This document shows positions 61,427 through 64,000 of a stretch of 64,000 nt of DNA, piece after piece. The translations under genes and the position numbers were made by a program. Each line of letters begins with the position of its first letter. The stretch's first letter is position 1. Source of the stretch: Ruminococcus flavefaciens (GTDB lineage Bacteria > Bacteroidota > Bacteroidia > Bacteroidales > P3); NCBI GenBank assembly GCA_023667315.1, contig JAMPAI010000008.1, forward strand, positions 19,935 through 83,934, read 5' to 3'. The notes beneath the pieces were generated by a model. The model did no database searches. It had not been told where the DNA came from and was given only the letters and a program-made list of their open reading frames with translations.

Positions 61427-61771
61427 ATGTTCACAATGAAGGGTGTTAAACCGAATATGATAGCGAACAACCTTACTCCCAGCCGGCCTGTCCATCCGGG
61501 AGAGATGATCAAGGATGAACTTGAATACCGAGGCATGTCGCAGAAGGAGCTTGCCGCTCAAATCGGTATTCCGGCCTCCGTTCTCAATGCCGTACTCAAC
61601 GGAAAGAGGGCTGTGAGCACCGAATACGCGCTCTTGTTCGAAGCCGCCTTGGGCATCGAGGCGGATATCTGGTTGAAGTTGCAGTCAGACTACAATAAGC
61701 AGATGGCACAGGCCAATCCCTCGTTCATGAAACGAATCAACAGTATCCGCAAAGTTGCCGCCGTTTTTTAA
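61427..61771 (+). CDS. higA: HigA-type antitoxin (XRE helix-turn-helix)
   Basis: A 114-residue protein with RPVHPGEMIKDELEYRGMSQ, then the helix-turn-helix KELAAQIGIPASVLNAVLNG and a C-terminal dimerisation helix. It should bind HigB and repress the palindrome at 61035-61060. The start could also be the later ATGs within the first 11 codons; the first follows AGGAAAAAAG. Located between lipoprotein paralogs 3 and 4. Confidence 0.9.
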   Translation: MFTMKGVKPNMIANNLTPSRPVHPGEMIKDELEYRGMSQKELAAQIGIPASVLNAVLNGKRAVSTEYALLFEAALGIEADIWLKLQSDYNKQMAQANPSFMKRINSIRKVAAVF

Positions 61772-61811
61772 TCTTTCCATTCTGATAAAAACAACCGGCG
61801 GTCAGTCTTGA

Positions 61812-61837
61812 TAAACCCCTCGAATTCGAAGGGTTTA
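61812..61837. other. Near-palindrome downstream of higA
   Basis: TAAACCC and GGGTTTA flank CTCGAATTCGAA, giving a 26-base near-perfect palindrome that contains a GAATTC site. No T run follows, so terminator function is doubtful. Confidence 0.5.
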
Positions 61838-61876
61838 AAATCGGGATGAATGCTCCGCCCGGGTGGCGTTTTATCT

Positions 61877-62311
61877 CTACCACGTTCTGATTTTCCAGCC
61901 GTTTTGCACGAACCACAGACTGTCCTCGGGCGATGCGGCACCGGGTCTGAATATAAACGTTCCAGCACCCGTTGCCTTGGTCGTATAGTTCAACCGGTCA
62001 GACAAAGTTCCGCGTAATATAGAAATATTTGATGTTGCAAATCCAGTGAAATTATTGTTTTGGTTTGTTGAATCCAAGAAATAAATTATTGTTGTGATGC
62101 GCGGGTCATTCGCATATTTCATAACGTTTTCATATTGAATGGAATCCAAATCAATTCTAGCACCAAACGGCAAAACCTTTACCGGGTCAATGGGTTGGGA
62201 ATACGGGTCTTCAGTCTTTTTTTCGCAGCCCGCCATCAATCCCGTGCCCGCCAATGCCAGTGCGAAGACGGCACGCTTCGCCCAAATCATCAATCCATTA
62301 CGTTTTTTCAT
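61877..62311 (-). CDS. Small lipoprotein, paralog 4 of 4
   Basis: A 144-residue lipoprotein nearly identical to paralog 3 (lipobox MAGC, PIDPVKVLPFGARIDLDSI, DSLWFVQNGWKI). The N-terminus is MKKRNGLMIWAKRAVF and the last residues differ. The short hairpin near 61855-61870 could end its transcript. It is the last copy, next to the AAA_14 ATPase on the same strand. Confidence 0.8.
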   Translation of the reverse strand: MKKRNGLMIWAKRAVFALALAGTGLMAGCEKKTEDPYSQPIDPVKVLPFGARIDLDSIQYENVMKYANDPRITTIIYFLDSTNQNNNFTGFATSNISILRGTLSDRLNYTTKATGAGTFIFRPGAASPEDSLWFVQNGWKIRTW

Positions 62312-62485
62312 TATCGTTGTCTTTGTTGGTTTTCAACCGACCTTTTTCGCACCTCGGCATAGCCCGAACAAGTTCGGTCTCTGCTCTCGGCTGCAGAAAA
62401 ACGTTTGTTTTCAACCCGAATTCCGACCGCCCCGTGCGATAAAAACCGAGTTCTTCATAAAATTAATACAAAATCTTGGTTTTAG
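62312..62485 (-). repeat. Conserved leader of lipoprotein gene 4
   Basis: Core at 62413-62477, with the -7-like box changed to TAATTTTA. About 95 bases of sequence not found in the other copies lie between the core and the gene, including a CGAACAAGTTCG palindrome. Confidence 0.7.
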
Positions 62486-62547
62486 GAAATGTTCTTTGCT
62501 TGTTATAGTCATCTTGTCCTATATGCAGGACGGAATTTATTATTTTA

Positions 62548-62565
62548 TGTCTTATCGACAAGACA
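62548..62565 (-). terminator. Possible terminator after the AAA_14 ATPase
   Basis: On the minus strand TGTCTT and AAGACA flank GTCGAT and are followed by an A/T-rich stretch. The T run is interrupted. Confidence 0.4.
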
Positions 62566-62570
62566 ATGTG

Positions 62571-63911
62571 CTATTCCCTCGCCTGCTCCACCCATTCCAT
62601 CAACCTGTCCAGCCAGGCCGCCAAGGGCGCTGGAGCGCTCAGCAGGCCGCCGTTGTATTGCAGGTTCAGCATCGAGAAACGGATGCGGCAGGCGGGGTTG
62701 TACTTTTGAGTATAGACCGACAGGCTGTTGCCGTTTATGTTGCCCTCGGCCTTCACCTCCACGGGAATGATGTCCGTGTTCCATTGCAACACAAACTCCA
62801 CTTCGGCCGTGGCTTTCGAACTCCAGTAGCGCGGCATCAGCCCGTCGGTGAGCGGCAGAAGAGACTGCAAGACCGCATTCTCGGCCATCGCCCCCTTGAA
62901 TTCGGTATAGTTGGCCACCGGGTCGCTCACAATGGAGGCCGGAACGTTGGCCAGACGCCGCAATAGGCCGCAATCGCAGGCATACACCTTGAACGCGTCC
63001 GGTTCCGTATAGGCCGAAAGCGGCATCCCCGGCTTGGAGATATTGTGGACACGGTGAATCATGCCGGCTTCCTCGAGCCACATCAGCGCGTCTTCGTAAT
63101 CCTTGGAACGCGCCCCGGTCTTGATTACCTTATAGATGAACTTGCGGTTTTCCTTGGCCAACTGCGAGGGCAGCGAATGCCACACCGCATGGATGCGCGG
63201 AATCTCCCCCGCACCGGCATACTTGGAGAAATCCAGCTCGTAGAGGTCCAGGATGTTCTGCAAGGCATGTTCCACGGCCGCCACGCCCTTGTTCTCGAGC
63301 AAGGCCTTCACGGCTTCCGGCATGCCGCCGCACACCTGATACCGCCTGTATTCGGTGCGGAGCTTGTTCAGGATGATTTCCGGAAGGTGCCGTATTTCGG
63401 TCAAGGCGTCCACATAGTCGAACACCGAGGGGTCGGCAATCCTGAGAAACTCCCTGAACGAGACCGGATACATCCGCAAGATGTCCACCTTGCCCACGGG
63501 AACGGCCATCCTGCGCCGTCTCACCGCCACACCCAGCAGCGAACCGGCCGCGATGATGTGGTATTGGGGCGCATCCTCGCAAAAGTATTTCAGGCTGTTG
63601 AAGGCTTCCTCACATTCCTGAATCTCGTCGAAGATAATCAGGGTCTTGCCGGCCACGATAGGCACCTCGCTATATACGGACAACTCTTTGAGCAGTCGTG
63701 CTGGGTCTTTGGTAAGCTGAAACACCGACCGCAGTTCCGGCTGTCGGTCGAAGTCGAACTTCACGCAGTATTCGAAGCACTCCCTGCCGAAGGTCTCCAT
63801 GACCCAGGTCTTCCCGATCTGACGGGCGCCCCGGAGCAGGACGGGCTTCCTGTCCGGCCTGTCTTTCCAACGCTTCAGCGTGTCGATAATGTCTCTCCTG
63901 ATTTCCACCAT
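62571..63911 (-). CDS. ATP-binding protein, AAA_14 with DUF4143
   Basis: A 446-residue protein. The AAA_14 domain has Walker A LLRGARQIGKTWV (~25-37), Walker B TLIIFDEIQEC and the family segment DILRMYPVSFREFLRI. The C-terminal DUF4143 domain spans ~200-446 with EAGMIHRVHNIS, AMAENAVLQSLL and EVEFVLQWN plus PVEVKAE, a PD-(D/E)XK-like core. These proteins are common accessory ATPases in Bacteroidota with no known function. Confidence 0.9.
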   Translation of the reverse strand: MVEIRRDIIDTLKRWKDRPDRKPVLLRGARQIGKTWVMETFGRECFEYCVKFDFDRQPELRSVFQLTKDPARLLKELSVYSEVPIVAGKTLIIFDEIQECEEAFNSLKYFCEDAPQYHIIAAGSLLGVAVRRRRMAVPVGKVDILRMYPVSFREFLRIADPSVFDYVDALTEIRHLPEIILNKLRTEYRRYQVCGGMPEAVKALLENKGVAAVEHALQNILDLYELDFSKYAGAGEIPRIHAVWHSLPSQLAKENRKFIYKVIKTGARSKDYEDALMWLEEAGMIHRVHNISKPGMPLSAYTEPDAFKVYACDCGLLRRLANVPASIVSDPVANYTEFKGAMAENAVLQSLLPLTDGLMPRYWSSKATAEVEFVLQWNTDIIPVEVKAEGNINGNSLSVYTQKYNPACRIRFSMLNLQYNGGLLSAPAPLAAWLDRLMEWVEQARE

Positions 63912-63925
63912 AGCTCATTGCATTC

Positions 63926-63941
63926 AAGCCAATCTTGGCTT
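63926..63941. promoter_or_regulatory. Perfect palindrome before the AAA_14 ATPase
   Basis: AAGCCAATCTTGGCTT is a 16-base palindrome (7-base arms around TC) 15 bases upstream of the start codon, in operator or leader position. No clear promoter boxes are visible out to base 64000. Confidence 0.45.
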
Positions 63942-64000
63942 GGCTCTGCCCGCTAACCTGTCTTTCCCTAAAAAAAGTTGACACTATACGGGGATAAAAC

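Noticed and set aside
63670-64000. Gene fragment at the right edge on the minus strand
   Set aside because: It is a shifted frame over the AAA_14 ATPase start and has no family-like sequence.

Overview
The window looks like a chromosome segment from a fairly GC-rich member of the Bacteroidota, most likely order Bacteroidales. The evidence is promoter boxes of the form TAnnTTTG, a type IX secretion (T9SS) sorting domain, a small Hc1-type histone gene, a folK-deoxynucleoside kinase fusion, and the order uroporphyrinogen-III synthase / rnpA / yidD. No rRNA, tRNA, CRISPR array or transposase was recognised.

Layout. 1-7907: housekeeping block with hemD (5' end cut off), rnpA, yidD, a glycosyltransferase, rplM-rpsI, rpsB, tsf, a YitT-type membrane protein, pyrH and frr. 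7906-8029: a long nested palindrome that recurs at 40064-40188. 8110-11390: histone H1-like gene and a surface-glycan group (GT2, DegT aminotransferase, sugar transferase). 11402-19693: dnaE, an unidentified multi-pass membrane protein, trxA, a DUF58 protein, a frameshifted small secreted gene and a T9SS-exported Asp-box protein. 19811-29409: a TPR lipoprotein, then on the minus strand nadB-purB-ABC exporter-rsgA-AI-2E transporter, and radC. 29530-35418: phoH, a secreted helical protein, an M23 peptidase and guaA.

35456-37409: an AT-rich insertion carrying a complete close relative of the EcoRI restriction-modification system. 37453-45121: LysM/binding-protein fusion, a periplasmic protein, ilvE, a YugP-type peptidase, cysS, an FtsX-type permease and rbfA. 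45262-48897: a SIMPL protein and a three-gene SPFH / membrane / zinc-ribbon module resembling B. subtilis YdjI-YdjH-YdjG but without PspA. 49054-53059: folK-dNK fusion, sppA, a stand-alone riboflavin kinase and a DUF3109 protein.

53119-55350: a second AT-rich restriction-modification system, a cytosine-5 methyltransferase plus a probable CCGG-family endonuclease, preceded by three evenly spaced direct repeats. 56559-64000: an accessory region in which four copies of one small lipoprotein gene, each with its own repeated leader, alternate with a 5'-truncated DUF1016 nuclease, an ATPase-DUF234 protein, a HigB-HigA toxin-antitoxin pair and an AAA_14/DUF4143 ATPase. This array, the two restriction-modification systems and the dispersed palindrome are the most interesting parts of the window.
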